From: a bacterium
GTDB taxonomy: Bacteria > Bdellovibrionota_C > UBA2361 > SZUA-149 > JAQTWB01
Assembly: GCA_028689495.1 (NCBI GenBank)
Contig: JAQTWB010000016.1
Location: forward strand, 1-50,589
DNA length: 50,589 bases
Direction of reading: 5' to 3'
Position numbers and translations under genes: made by a program. Below the pieces are notes generated by a model. That model had not been told where the DNA came from. It saw only the letters and a list, made by a program, of their open reading frames with translations, and made no database searches. Positions within the stretch are counted from its first letter, which is position 1; each line of letters opens with the position of its first letter. Shown in pieces: positions 15,328-23,028 of the stretch.

Positions 15328-16311
15328 TTGAAAATTGAGCTTGGTTCATATGTAAAGCTTGGGGAGCGCCTGGATGTTGCGAGCAAACCGCGTGTCGATG
15401 ATGTCCAAGATCATTTTGCAGACCGTCTTAAGAGCCTGCTTGCGGTTGAAGATCTTGAAAACAATAAGACAATTTCTCGATATGGCAGTTCAAATGGAGA
15501 CGGAGTAGAGGGGGGTTCCTATGATCTGCAAACCGCCGCTCAGGTAAATTTGACCAACCTGACTACTACTGAGGCTGATGCGTTAAGTGCTGGAGATGGG
15601 GTCGTTCCACTGAGTTTGGGGAACAACACGACGACTGCCGCTGTCAAAATTTCTGCACCAGATGTCAACATCCCTTCTGTGGCACCCGTACGTCTCTATC
15701 AGTCAGTGCAGGGTATTCTGGCACCACAGAAGTCAGTTACGACACCACAGATTCTTTCGGTGCGAAGAATTGAGCGGCCCAAAGATTCAAAAGACATTAG
15801 TGCCGACATTAGACAGCTGAGTAATAACTACGGAATTTCGCCGAATCTGGCAGTCGCAGTAGCGCGGGCCGAGTCTTCATTAAACCCTCAGGCTGTGAGT
15901 TCTGACGGGAATAATTCGAAAGGCCTTTTTCAGTTGCTCGATTCTACTGCGGCAGAGCTGATGAATCAGGAGGGGATCTCTGAAGATTACGCACCATTTG
16001 ATCCACTGCAGAATACCAGACTGGGATTGCGTTATTTGAATCGATTACATGGTACATTCGACGGTCGGCAGAAGTTGCTTAATGGCGAATGGTCAGTTCC
16101 GGCACAATCTGCAAGTGATTTGGAAAGATTTGCCGTTGCCGCCTTTAATGCTGGCGAAGGTAGGGTCGCGCAGGCTCAGCGTCGGGCAGAAGAAAACGGT
16201 CGAAATCCGGCAGACTTCTCTCAAGTAAAAAACTACCTACCTGAAATAACACAAGATTACATTGATAGAGTGTTTTCTTATCGAGACGATGAGGCCAGTT
16301 CAACGAGCTAA
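15328..16311 (+). CDS. Lytic transglycosylase, probably flagellum-associated
   Basis: A 327-residue protein whose C-terminal 150 residues form an SLT (Slt70-like) domain: LAVAVARAESSLNPQAVSS with the catalytic Glu in AESSLN, SKGLFQL, NTRLGLRYLNRL, and FAVAAFNAGEGRV. It cleaves peptidoglycan glycan strands. The N-terminal 165 residues are low-complexity and contain no obvious signal peptide, as in FlgJ-type enzymes exported through the flagellar apparatus. TTG 15328 has AGGAG eight bases upstream. The next gene is flagellin, and both have sigma-54-like promoters, which supports a flagellar role; this is inference. Confidence 0.88.
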   Translation: MKIELGSYVKLGERLDVASKPRVDDVQDHFADRLKSLLAVEDLENNKTISRYGSSNGDGVEGGSYDLQTAAQVNLTNLTTTEADALSAGDGVVPLSLGNNTTTAAVKISAPDVNIPSVAPVRLYQSVQGILAPQKSVTTPQILSVRRIERPKDSKDISADIRQLSNNYGISPNLAVAVARAESSLNPQAVSSDGNNSKGLFQLLDSTAAELMNQEGISEDYAPFDPLQNTRLGLRYLNRLHGTFDGRQKLLNGEWSVPAQSASDLERFAVAAFNAGEGRVAQAQRRAEENGRNPADFSQVKNYLPEITQDYIDRVFSYRDDEASSTS

Positions 16312-16320
16312 AATGACAAC

Positions 16321-16337
16321 TTGGCATCAATTGTGCA
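16321..16337 (+). promoter_or_regulatory. Sigma-54-like promoter of the flagellin gene
   Basis: TTGGCATCAATTGTGCA has exact GG-N10-GC spacing; it differs from the consensus mainly after the -24 block and by one base in TTGC. It lies 110 bp upstream of the flagellin start. Flagellin control by sigma-54 is known in several proteobacterial groups. Confidence 0.6.
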
Positions 16338-16445
16338 CAGCGTCGACCAGACATTACGAAAGCCAGAGGTAATATCCTCAGGGAGATAGAAACTACGGAG
16401 AGACTCAGAGTTCTCTGCCACTCATCCGTCATGGAGACTTGAGCA

Positions 16446-17306
16446 ATGGGAATTAACATAAGGACAAACGTTCCATCATTATCTGCGCAGCGTAACCTGG
16501 GTCTGAGCACCGATCGTCTCAACCTTGCATACCGCCGACTGTCTTCCGGTTTGCGTATCGCATCCGCTTCCGATGACGCGGCGGGACTTGCTGTGGCTGA
16601 CCAGCTTCGGGCCGATGCTAGAATCGCGCAGGTCGCAATACGTAACGCAAATGATGGTATTTCAATCATCAATATTTCTGACAGCGCGATGGACCAGATT
16701 GGCAACACTTTGGCGCGAATGACTGAACTGGCAGAACAGTCGGCAAACGGTGTTTATTCCAACGATCAGCGTTCGGCCCTGCAACAGGAATTTCGCTTCC
16801 TTGGTAGTGAAATTGAGCGAATTGCCGTCACCACTGAATTTAATGGTGTAAAGCTAATCAGCGATGGTGCGCAGGTTATTTTTCAGGTTGGCTTTGACGG
16901 ACAATCAACTTCGCAGGTTGCTTTTTCCGGCGTCCAGGCAACTCTGGCCGGACTCGGGTTGGCTGGAACTGGAAGTTCAGTGCTGAGTTTTTCGCTTATT
17001 GGCAACACTCTGGCCGAATCTCAGGACGCATCGCGTTCGGCCCTTGAAGGTGTCAAGGATGCGATTGGTTCAGTGGCGCGTAACCGCGGTATTCTCGGAG
17101 CGGCGGAAAGTCGACTGAACATCACGATTAATAACTTACAAGTTGCCCGGGAAAATTTCCAGGCTGCAGAAAGTCGAATCCGTGATGTGGATGTTGCTTC
17201 CGAAGCGGCCGAATTGACTCGTCTCAATATTCTGCAACAGGCCGCGACTTCGGTTCTTGCGCAGGCGAATCAGCAACCGCAGCTGGCTCTTAATCTGTTG
17301 CAATAA
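16446..17306 (+). CDS. fliC: Flagellin
   Basis: A 286-residue flagellin, the filament subunit secreted by the flagellar type III apparatus. The N-terminal D0/D1 part (about 1-140) has the family blocks SLSAQRNL, RLSSGLRIASASDDAAGLAV and QRSALQQEF, and the C-terminal part (190-286) has GILGAAESRLNITINNL and RIRDVDVASEAAELTRLNIL, ending ALNLLQ. There is almost nothing between, so outer D2/D3 domains are missing, which is common in short flagellins. GGAG lies nine bases upstream of the ATG. No other structural flagellar genes are near, so this copy sits apart from any main flagellar cluster. It has its own sigma-54-like promoter and terminator. Confidence 0.96.
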   Translation: MGINIRTNVPSLSAQRNLGLSTDRLNLAYRRLSSGLRIASASDDAAGLAVADQLRADARIAQVAIRNANDGISIINISDSAMDQIGNTLARMTELAEQSANGVYSNDQRSALQQEFRFLGSEIERIAVTTEFNGVKLISDGAQVIFQVGFDGQSTSQVAFSGVQATLAGLGLAGTGSSVLSFSLIGNTLAESQDASRSALEGVKDAIGSVARNRGILGAAESRLNITINNLQVARENFQAAESRIRDVDVASEAAELTRLNILQQAATSVLAQANQQPQLALNLLQ

Positions 17307-18065
17307 CTACGAGAGAGAAAAGCAGCTACTAGGCTCAGGCAGACGGATAATCAAGTTATCCCTGTCTGAGTTTTTTATTGCCATTTGGCGGATGACTTCT
17401 CGGTGGTCGGGGAAAACGTGCACCAAAAACAACTCTCGAAGACCGCCAAAGTGAGCGATCTCGCTCATTAGCGGCTGAAAAGCCTCGTGACCGGGAATAC
17501 GTTCAGTCGGGCTGTAGCATTCGTGCACCAAAAAATCGCAATCCGAGAGCAACAATTTCGTTTCATCCGTCATTGCTCCATCACCGCTGATGCCCAGTTT
17601 CAGAGGGCCGGCGTTGATTTTTACGGACATGTTTTTCATCGGGTGCAGACTACGGGCAAACTCAAGAAGTAGGGGACCCAACTCCAGAGCGATATCTGAT
17701 TCCCGGAACAGCAGGCGAAAAGGCAGGTTCTTCAGCAGGCCGGGATAGGCAACTTGCATCAGTTTTTGCACATAAGCTTCGGTGCCGTTTTGGCCGCAGA
17801 TGCTAAAAGGGTGTGTTCGTTTTCGCTCCGCCATAATGCCGAGCAGTGCCGGTAGGCCAAAAGTATGATCTGCGTGGAAGTGGGTGAGATAAAGGGCATC
17901 GATTTCTGAGAGTTGCGAGTCGCACTCAAGGCTTGAGCCGAGCGAGGCGTAGCCGCAATCAACCATCAGTCGAAATCCAGCATGCTCAACAAGGCTGGAC
18001 GTAGTGTAAAGCAGGGGATCGAAAGCTGCTCCAACTCCGGCAAAAGTGAGCTTCATCTCCGCCAC
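17307..18065 (-). CDS. MBL-fold metal-dependent hydrolase (RNase Z-like)
   Basis: A 252-residue metallo-beta-lactamase-fold hydrolase with the metal motif THFHADH at 61-67, a further Asp in GISGDGAMTDE, HECYSP, and a late HVFPDH. The order is that of the RNase Z / phosphodiesterase branch, but the exosite of true RNase Z is not evident, so the substrate is open. It ends the operon epimerase-lipoprotein-MBL (two bases after the lipoprotein stop). Its stop directly abuts the flagellin stop, and its last codons carry the flagellin terminator on the other strand. GTG 18065 is used; ATG 18056 is possible. Confidence 0.85.
   Translation of the reverse strand: MAEMKLTFAGVGAAFDPLLYTTSSLVEHAGFRLMVDCGYASLGSSLECDSQLSEIDALYLTHFHADHTFGLPALLGIMAERKRTHPFSICGQNGTEAYVQKLMQVAYPGLLKNLPFRLLFRESDIALELGPLLLEFARSLHPMKNMSVKINAGPLKLGISGDGAMTDETKLLLSDCDFLVHECYSPTERIPGHEAFQPLMSEIAHFGGLRELFLVHVFPDHREVIRQMAIKNSDRDNLIIRLPEPSSCFSLS
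17334..17376 (+). terminator. Flagellin terminator inside the convergent gene
   Basis: CTCAG...GGATAA pairs with TTATCC...CTGAG around TCAAG, followed by TTTTTT. It lies 30 bp after the flagellin stop and within the 3' end of the minus-strand hydrolase gene. Confidence 0.8.
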
Positions 18066-18067
18066 GG

Positions 18068-18616
18068 CTATTTCTCTTCAACTGCGAAGGTATCGGCAGC
18101 GTGTTTTTCGGGAGCTTCGAGCGAGGACACCAGTCCGGTTTTGCCGAAAATATTGTCATCGATAATCAGCCAGCCTTGGCCGACCCAGAGAAGTTTGACG
18201 ATGACTTCACGAGGCTCCGGAGCCCCACGGGTTTTAAGTTTTTTGGCGATGACAGACGCCTCTTCGCCCTGAGTTTCAACGCTAACTAGCGAAAGACCAA
18301 GCAGGGGGTTTTGTTCGACGGCTCCAATATCTTTTAGTTTCTGCATTTCCGAGAGGTGGGAAACCTTGGAGTATTTACCCTCCTTGTTAGCCAGGTAAAC
18401 GCTCCAGAGAATCAGGCTTTGTGCGTGGCGAAAATTCCCATCGATGGCCGCGCCGATGTATTCTGCTGTGATTTGCTTAAGTGCCGCTTTCATCTCCGGG
18501 GTCACTTTATCGATATCGGTGCTTTTGGAAAAAAGTGAACAGCCCGACGTGGTCAAGGCAAACAGCAGGCCGACAAGAATAAGGCGGATACGAGGGGAAT
18601 TTACTTTCTTCAACAT
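18068..18616 (-). CDS. Lipoprotein of unknown function
   Basis: A 182-residue protein with a type II signal peptide: basic start, hydrophobic core and lipobox LTTSGC with lipidated C26. The mature part has a short alpha-rich region and then alternating strands (VIAKKLKTRG, VIVKLLWVGQGWLIIDD), resembling small SnoaL/NTF2-like or DUF4878-type lipoprotein domains; I do not assign a family. GGAG lies five bases before the ATG. It is 13 bp downstream of the epimerase gene and two bases upstream of the MBL gene, so the three are probably one transcript. Confidence 0.78.
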   Translation of the reverse strand: MLKKVNSPRIRLILVGLLFALTTSGCSLFSKSTDIDKVTPEMKAALKQITAEYIGAAIDGNFRHAQSLILWSVYLANKEGKYSKVSHLSEMQKLKDIGAVEQNPLLGLSLVSVETQGEEASVIAKKLKTRGAPEPREVIVKLLWVGQGWLIIDDNIFGKTGLVSSLEAPEKHAADTFAVEEK

Positions 18617-18629
18617 GAGCTCTCCAGAG

Positions 18630-19625
18630 TCAGTTTTTTTTCAGCCATCCTTCGGGCAGGTTCCGGGCGACTTCTATCTCGCCAAAATCGGCGCTTTGCC
18701 GTGGACCATGCTCTCGGGCCCAGGCCGCCATTCGTTCAATTCCTTCCGCCAGGGAGGTCGCTGGCGGAACATCAAAGAATTTATGGACCTTTTCGTGGGA
18801 GGAGTAAGCATGCATCACTTCCTTGCGCGCTTCAAGGTAATTTATTTCAGCGGTAGTGCCAAAAACCCGGGCAACTTCATGGGTTAGCTGGTTTACCGTA
18901 TAGGCTTTGTCTGCACCGATATTAAAGACCTGGCCAAAGGCCTTCGGGTTTTCCGGCGCTGAGGCGATAATGCCGGAAATGTCCTTAATATAGCTGAAGG
19001 CCCGGGTCTGCTCACCGTCGCCAAAGATTGTCAGTGGTTTGCCGCTCATGATTTGATTCATGAAAATACCAATGACGTTTCGGTATTTATCGCCGATATT
19101 CTGAAATTCTCCGTAGACGTTGTGTGGTCTGAAAATTACGTAGTCCAGTCCAAACATTCTTTTTGTGCAGGCCAGTTCCTGTTCTACGGCGTATTTGGCA
19201 ATGCCGTAAGGATCTTCAGGCATTGGCGTATCTTCTTCGCGCATCGGCAGTTGTCCGGCGCCGTATACCGCGATGGACGATGTAAAGACGAAGCAGCGAA
19301 CGCCATGATTCACCGAGGCGTTGATCAGGTTGACACTGCCAATCAGGTTATTGTTGTAGTTAAAGCGCTTGATGAAGTGGCTCAATCCTTCGGCGGCATA
19401 AGCCGCCAGGTGATATACAACTTCAAATTGGTGAGCGGCGAACAGCCGATCTACCAAGGCATTGTCGGTAATTGAGCCGACAACCAGCTCTACGTTGTCA
19501 GGGACGTTATCGGCAAAACCACCGCTCATATCGTCAAGCACCACGACATCGTGGTTTTTTTCCAGTAGTTCCCGTACTACGTGAGAACCAATAAATCCTG
19601 CGCCGCCGGTTACAAGTGCTTTCAT
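18630..19625 (-). CDS. NAD-dependent sugar-nucleotide epimerase (extended SDR, GalE-like)
   Basis: A 331-residue extended short-chain dehydrogenase: GGAGFIGS at 7-14, VVVLDDMSGG for NAD ribose binding, YHLAAYA, the catalytic Ser in VFTSSIAVYG, and YGIAK (Tyr and Lys of the YxxxK motif). The C-terminal half (RPHNVYGEFQN, FGDGEQTRAFSYIKD) fits UDP-glucose 4-epimerase-type enzymes used for surface glycans. The exact sugar cannot be read. First gene of the operon with the lipoprotein and MBL genes; no strong ribosome binding site is visible upstream. Confidence 0.9.
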   Translation of the reverse strand: MKALVTGGAGFIGSHVVRELLEKNHDVVVLDDMSGGFADNVPDNVELVVGSITDNALVDRLFAAHQFEVVYHLAAYAAEGLSHFIKRFNYNNNLIGSVNLINASVNHGVRCFVFTSSIAVYGAGQLPMREEDTPMPEDPYGIAKYAVEQELACTKRMFGLDYVIFRPHNVYGEFQNIGDKYRNVIGIFMNQIMSGKPLTIFGDGEQTRAFSYIKDISGIIASAPENPKAFGQVFNIGADKAYTVNQLTHEVARVFGTTAEINYLEARKEVMHAYSSHEKVHKFFDVPPATSLAEGIERMAAWAREHGPRQSADFGEIEVARNLPEGWLKKN

Positions 19626-19802
19626 TTTTGTCGATTTCGTATAAATAAGGTCTTACTTCAAGGGGGCAAAAGAGGACACCTGCTTGTTTGCCCGATTGTG
19701 GGGGGCAATATCTGCTCCGCACGCTCCTGTCTTCGAAAGATATACTTCTGCGCTCCAGCTGACTTGAAAGAGCCTGGAGTCGCCACAAAACTGGATTAGC
19801 CT

Positions 19803-20201
19803 ATGTCAACGCAACCGTCAAAAGAACTACAGACCTTCCCTAACCCGCGTCCGGGGCGAAACTACACAATCTCTTTTCGCTGCCCCGAATTCACTTGTGT
19901 TTGTCCAATGACCGGGCAGCCAGATTTTGCCGAATTTACGATTGAGTATGTGCCTGATGAGCTTTGCGTCGAGCTTAAATCGCTGAAGCTTTACCTGTGG
20001 TCTTTTCGCGAAGAAGGGGCGTTTCACGAAGCGATTACAAATCGCATCCTTGATGACCTGGTCGCCGCGGTGAATCCGATCTGGATGCGCCTAAGCGGAG
20101 AATTTAACGTCCGTGGCGGAATTTACACCAACATTACAGTTGAGTATCCCGATCAGACTTCAGCTGAAGAAGATGACTGCTGTTGCGGTCATTGCGAGTA
20201 G
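19803..20201 (+). CDS. queF: 7-cyano-7-deazaguanine reductase QueF (short form)
   Basis: A 132-residue unimodular QueF, which reduces preQ0 to preQ1 with NADPH in queuosine synthesis. It shows the catalytic Cys in [13 protein letters not shown], the QueF motif [13 protein letters not shown], and [13 protein letters not shown] with the conserved Glu/His/Asp. A C-terminal extension ends in CCCGHCE; I do not know this tail from standard members. No preQ1 riboswitch is evident in the 177-bp upstream gap, which has only a short stem (CTCCAG/CTGGAG, about 19754-19780). No other queuosine genes are in the window. Confidence 0.93.
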   Translation: MSTQPSKELQTFPNPRPGRNYTISFRCPEFTCVCPMTGQPDFAEFTIEYVPDELCVELKSLKLYLWSFREEGAFHEAITNRILDDLVAAVNPIWMRLSGEFNVRGGIYTNITVEYPDQTSAEEDDCCCGHCE

Positions 20202-20246
20202 GGGACCTGCAAGTTATGGCCGAACTGCCTCGGCCACTTTGTCAGG

Positions 20247-21695
20247 TCAGTCCCCGGCCGCCAGGCGAATCTGCTGGCGGCGCTCTTCCAGGGCCTCGAG
20301 AATTTTTTCGTGTTTGGCCCGATTTAGCGGGTGTCGCAAAGCGATATAGGCGGCAATCAGGATAATAAATGCCGGAAACGGGCCGACGAGTAGTCGCATG
20401 CTTGTCACTGTCAGCTCTGTCTGTGCTTCATTTGGTGCATAGCCGACAAGCTCCAGAACAAACGAGCTGGCAATGACCCCCAGAGCCGTCGCCATCTTAT
20501 AGCTGAATGTTGTGCCGCCATAGAAAAGACCTTCGCGACGTTTTCCGGTCTTGAGTTCGTCGTGCTCTACCACGTCGGGGACCATTGCCCACGGGATCAT
20601 CAAGGCCGCTCCATGCAGACACCCGGCAACTGCGGCAAGGCTGAAAAGCAGGGTGAGGTGACCTGCCGGCAGCAGTGCCAGGCAGGCTACAACGACGGCA
20701 TAGACCCCCATCGCCATGCGATAGGTTTCTGCTTTGCCGTATTTTTTTGTCACCAGAGCCCAGATGGGAACAGACACGGTCGCCATAACAAATAATGTGG
20801 CGATAAGAATGCTTTGTTTGGCTTTTATATGCAGGGCATATTCGAGATAGTAAGGCAGATTGACGGCGATCGATGACGCAGCCAGATTGGTCAGCAGCAA
20901 TATCAGCACGCTGCTTCGATAAGGATGATTGTTGACCAACTGCGAAACAATTGATGATGCGTAACTGAAAGGTGTGACCACTTCAGGTTTTTCGAGGCCA
21001 GTGTCTTTTTCCCTGGTTCCTTTAAACGATGTGAGGATACTGACAATCATGATCAGAGCAAAGGCTGCCGCCATGATCGTATAGCCTGAACGTGCCGAAC
21101 CAAACCAGTCGCCGAAAAATATGTCCAACCCAAAGGTTGCAAGAAAACCTTGTCCTTTTTCGGAAATACTCCAGGCGACAATGGTCGCCGGCAGAGCCGA
21201 GCCGATTAGCATCGCAGTCTGACTCAGAGTCATGCGATAGCCAGTGAGCGATGTGCGTTCGTTGTAGTCGTTGGTAATCGCTGCCGTGAGCGATGTGTAG
21301 GGGACAAAGACTACTGTGAGGAAGGTATTGAAGAGAATGAGCGTTACCGTGACATAAGCAAAGAGGTGAACCTGGTCAGTGAACTCCGGCACAATCCAGA
21401 GACTGAAAAACGAAAGAGCGTAAGGCAAGGCGCCAAATAAGAGGTAAGGTCGTCTTTTACCCCAGCGGGTGTCGGTGTGGTCGGCGATCCAGCCCATCAG
21501 CGGATCGGTGACGGCGTCCCAGACGCGGCCAATGGCGATTGCCAGCCCGGCATATACCGCCTGCAGACCGGCGACATCGGTCAGATATTTGAGAAACCAG
21601 AGAGCAACGGAGGAGACGGCCAGACCGTTTGCGACATCGCCAATACCGTAGCAAATTTTCTCTTTAAGGCTGAGAGGTGTGTGATTTTGAAACAT
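20247..21695 (-). CDS. GPH-family (MelB-like) sugar:cation symporter
   Basis: A 482-residue, 12-helix major-facilitator protein of the glycoside-pentoside-hexuronide family. Signatures are the N-terminal LKEKICYGIGDVANGL, the DAVTDPLMGWIADHTDT loop and following GKRRPYLLFG, and later FVPYTSLTAAITNDYNERTSL. These proteins take up glycosides with Na+ or H+. Substrate is unknown and no glycosidase is adjacent. It is convergent with queF and divergent from the PEP-CTERM gene. Confidence 0.9.
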   Translation of the reverse strand: MFQNHTPLSLKEKICYGIGDVANGLAVSSVALWFLKYLTDVAGLQAVYAGLAIAIGRVWDAVTDPLMGWIADHTDTRWGKRRPYLLFGALPYALSFFSLWIVPEFTDQVHLFAYVTVTLILFNTFLTVVFVPYTSLTAAITNDYNERTSLTGYRMTLSQTAMLIGSALPATIVAWSISEKGQGFLATFGLDIFFGDWFGSARSGYTIMAAAFALIMIVSILTSFKGTREKDTGLEKPEVVTPFSYASSIVSQLVNNHPYRSSVLILLLTNLAASSIAVNLPYYLEYALHIKAKQSILIATLFVMATVSVPIWALVTKKYGKAETYRMAMGVYAVVVACLALLPAGHLTLLFSLAAVAGCLHGAALMIPWAMVPDVVEHDELKTGKRREGLFYGGTTFSYKMATALGVIASSFVLELVGYAPNEAQTELTVTSMRLLVGPFPAFIILIAAYIALRHPLNRAKHEKILEALEERRQQIRLAAGD

Positions 21696-22088
21696 TGTGC
21701 CTGTTCAAACGCATTATAAAGTTCAGGATTAGTCAGTTTTTGTTGTGATTCCAACCTGGGAATTGATTGTTGAAATAGATTTTTTAGTTATCTTTGGAAA
21801 AAATACTGGCTGCAAACTATCAGAAATTCAGGATTTGTAACAATCGCACCCCTCTTTTGTAAAGAAAATGTAAAACTTGTATTGATTTAATCTTTAATCG
21901 TGTGCTATTTCTTGATCCGCTGGGTAGGGGAAGTGATGAACATTCTGCTATCCGGCTAAGTTATTGAAAATCAGATTTTTTTTGCTTCTGCTGACACCTT
22001 TGCGTTATAAGGACGCCCTTGGCAGAGAGCTGATTCATTAGCTTCGGGCTGATTTTAAACGAGAAAGTTTTTTATTGTGGAGTTCGTG
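21696..22088. other. AT-rich divergent promoter region
   Basis: About 390 bp between the divergent transporter and PEP-CTERM genes, rich in A and T runs. It must carry promoters in both directions, but I find no sigma-54 match and no single convincing sigma-70 pair. No gene or stable hairpin is evident. Confidence 0.4.
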
Positions 22089-22868
22089 ATGATTTCCAGC
22101 AAAGTAAGGTCCTTCATCGCCGCGTCAACGTTGTTTTTCTTGCCGCAGCTCTCTTATGCGGTGGCGACTGATATCAATGGTGCACTAAGCGATCGCGGTG
22201 GTGCTTTCGCACTGGGTAATGTTGATGCCAGAAGTTATGATGGTCCTGGATTCGACGCTTTTCAGCCTTTCAATTCATTTGTTGGCAGCGAAATATTGGC
22301 GATCAACTCCTTTACTGGTGGAGCTCTTGGCAGCCGACACGAATTTTTCCTCCTTTCTGAAGTCGCCCATTACGACGGTTACATGATTCCTGGCGTTGGC
22401 GACGAGTTTGGTGTTCTCGATTCAAACAACGATTTTGCCACTATCCTGCCGAAAGAATTTCGTCCTGGTGACTCTGCAGTGATTACTCAGGGTGCCAACG
22501 AAGAGTTGACTCTGGCGCTCAAGAGCCCCGAAGGGATGTTTAGCAGCGTTGATGGCGATAACGCCGACGGCGCCGCGCACCTCCTCGGCAAGAGAGTTGA
22601 AAAAGCGGGTACAGTATTCATTCAGCACGCTGACCTCTACGGCGGTTCGTTGACCTTTGACTTGCAAGTCGGTGACATCGTTCTTTTTATCGAAGACCTG
22701 CTGCTTTCCGGCAATATGCTTTACGGCGGCATGGATACTGACTCAGACTATAACGACCTCGTTGTTGTCATGCGCTCCGAGCCACTGCCAGAACCAGCGA
22801 CTCTCTTTCTGCTCGGTGCAGCAGGACTCCTCGGCGCAGGAGCAAAAAGGAGAAAGGCTGCTCTTTAA
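22089..22868 (+). CDS. PEP-CTERM surface protein with DUF4114-like domain
   Basis: A 259-residue exported protein. It has a signal peptide (to about residue 25, LSYA), a beta-rich body with TDSDYNDLVVV, the typical end of DUF4114 domains, and a C-terminal PEP-CTERM signal: PEPATLFLLGAAGLLG followed by a basic tail (AKRRKAAL). Such proteins are processed by exosortase and released to the surface or extracellular polysaccharide. No exosortase gene is in the window. The start is ATG 22089, with GGAG six bases upstream; the in-frame GTG at 22077 is the first base of that site. A strong terminator follows. Confidence 0.88.
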   Translation: MISSKVRSFIAASTLFFLPQLSYAVATDINGALSDRGGAFALGNVDARSYDGPGFDAFQPFNSFVGSEILAINSFTGGALGSRHEFFLLSEVAHYDGYMIPGVGDEFGVLDSNNDFATILPKEFRPGDSAVITQGANEELTLALKSPEGMFSSVDGDNADGAAHLLGKRVEKAGTVFIQHADLYGGSLTFDLQVGDIVLFIEDLLLSGNMLYGGMDTDSDYNDLVVVMRSEPLPEPATLFLLGAAGLLGAGAKRRKAAL

Positions 22869-22902
22869 ATCACAGCCGGTAAAAAAATCTGAACAGTAGC
22901 AG

Positions 22903-22930
22903 AAAGGGCCTTTATGGCCCTTTTTGTTTT
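22903..22930 (+). terminator. Rho-independent terminator
   Basis: AAAGGGCC (22903-22910) pairs with GGCCCTTT (22916-22923) around TTTAT and is followed by TTGTTTTTTT. It ends the PEP-CTERM transcript and shows that the open frame from 22924 is not the start of the next gene. Confidence 0.92.
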
Positions 22931-23028
22931 TTTGGCCGGGAAGATTTCTTGGCGACAGACGGCTAAGGTTTTTTACTCAATGTGTCGTTATCCCCCCGAT
23001 AGGTAGGATTATCCACTGGGGAAACGGC

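Noticed and set aside
19626-19802. preQ1 riboswitch upstream of queF
   Set aside because: No C-rich loop/A-rich tail pseudoknot pattern of preQ1 motifs was found; only a short 6-bp stem.
22924-23028. N-terminal extension of the giant Rax2-like protein
   Set aside because: It begins inside the terminator of the PEP-CTERM gene; GTG 23029 starts a normal signal peptide.
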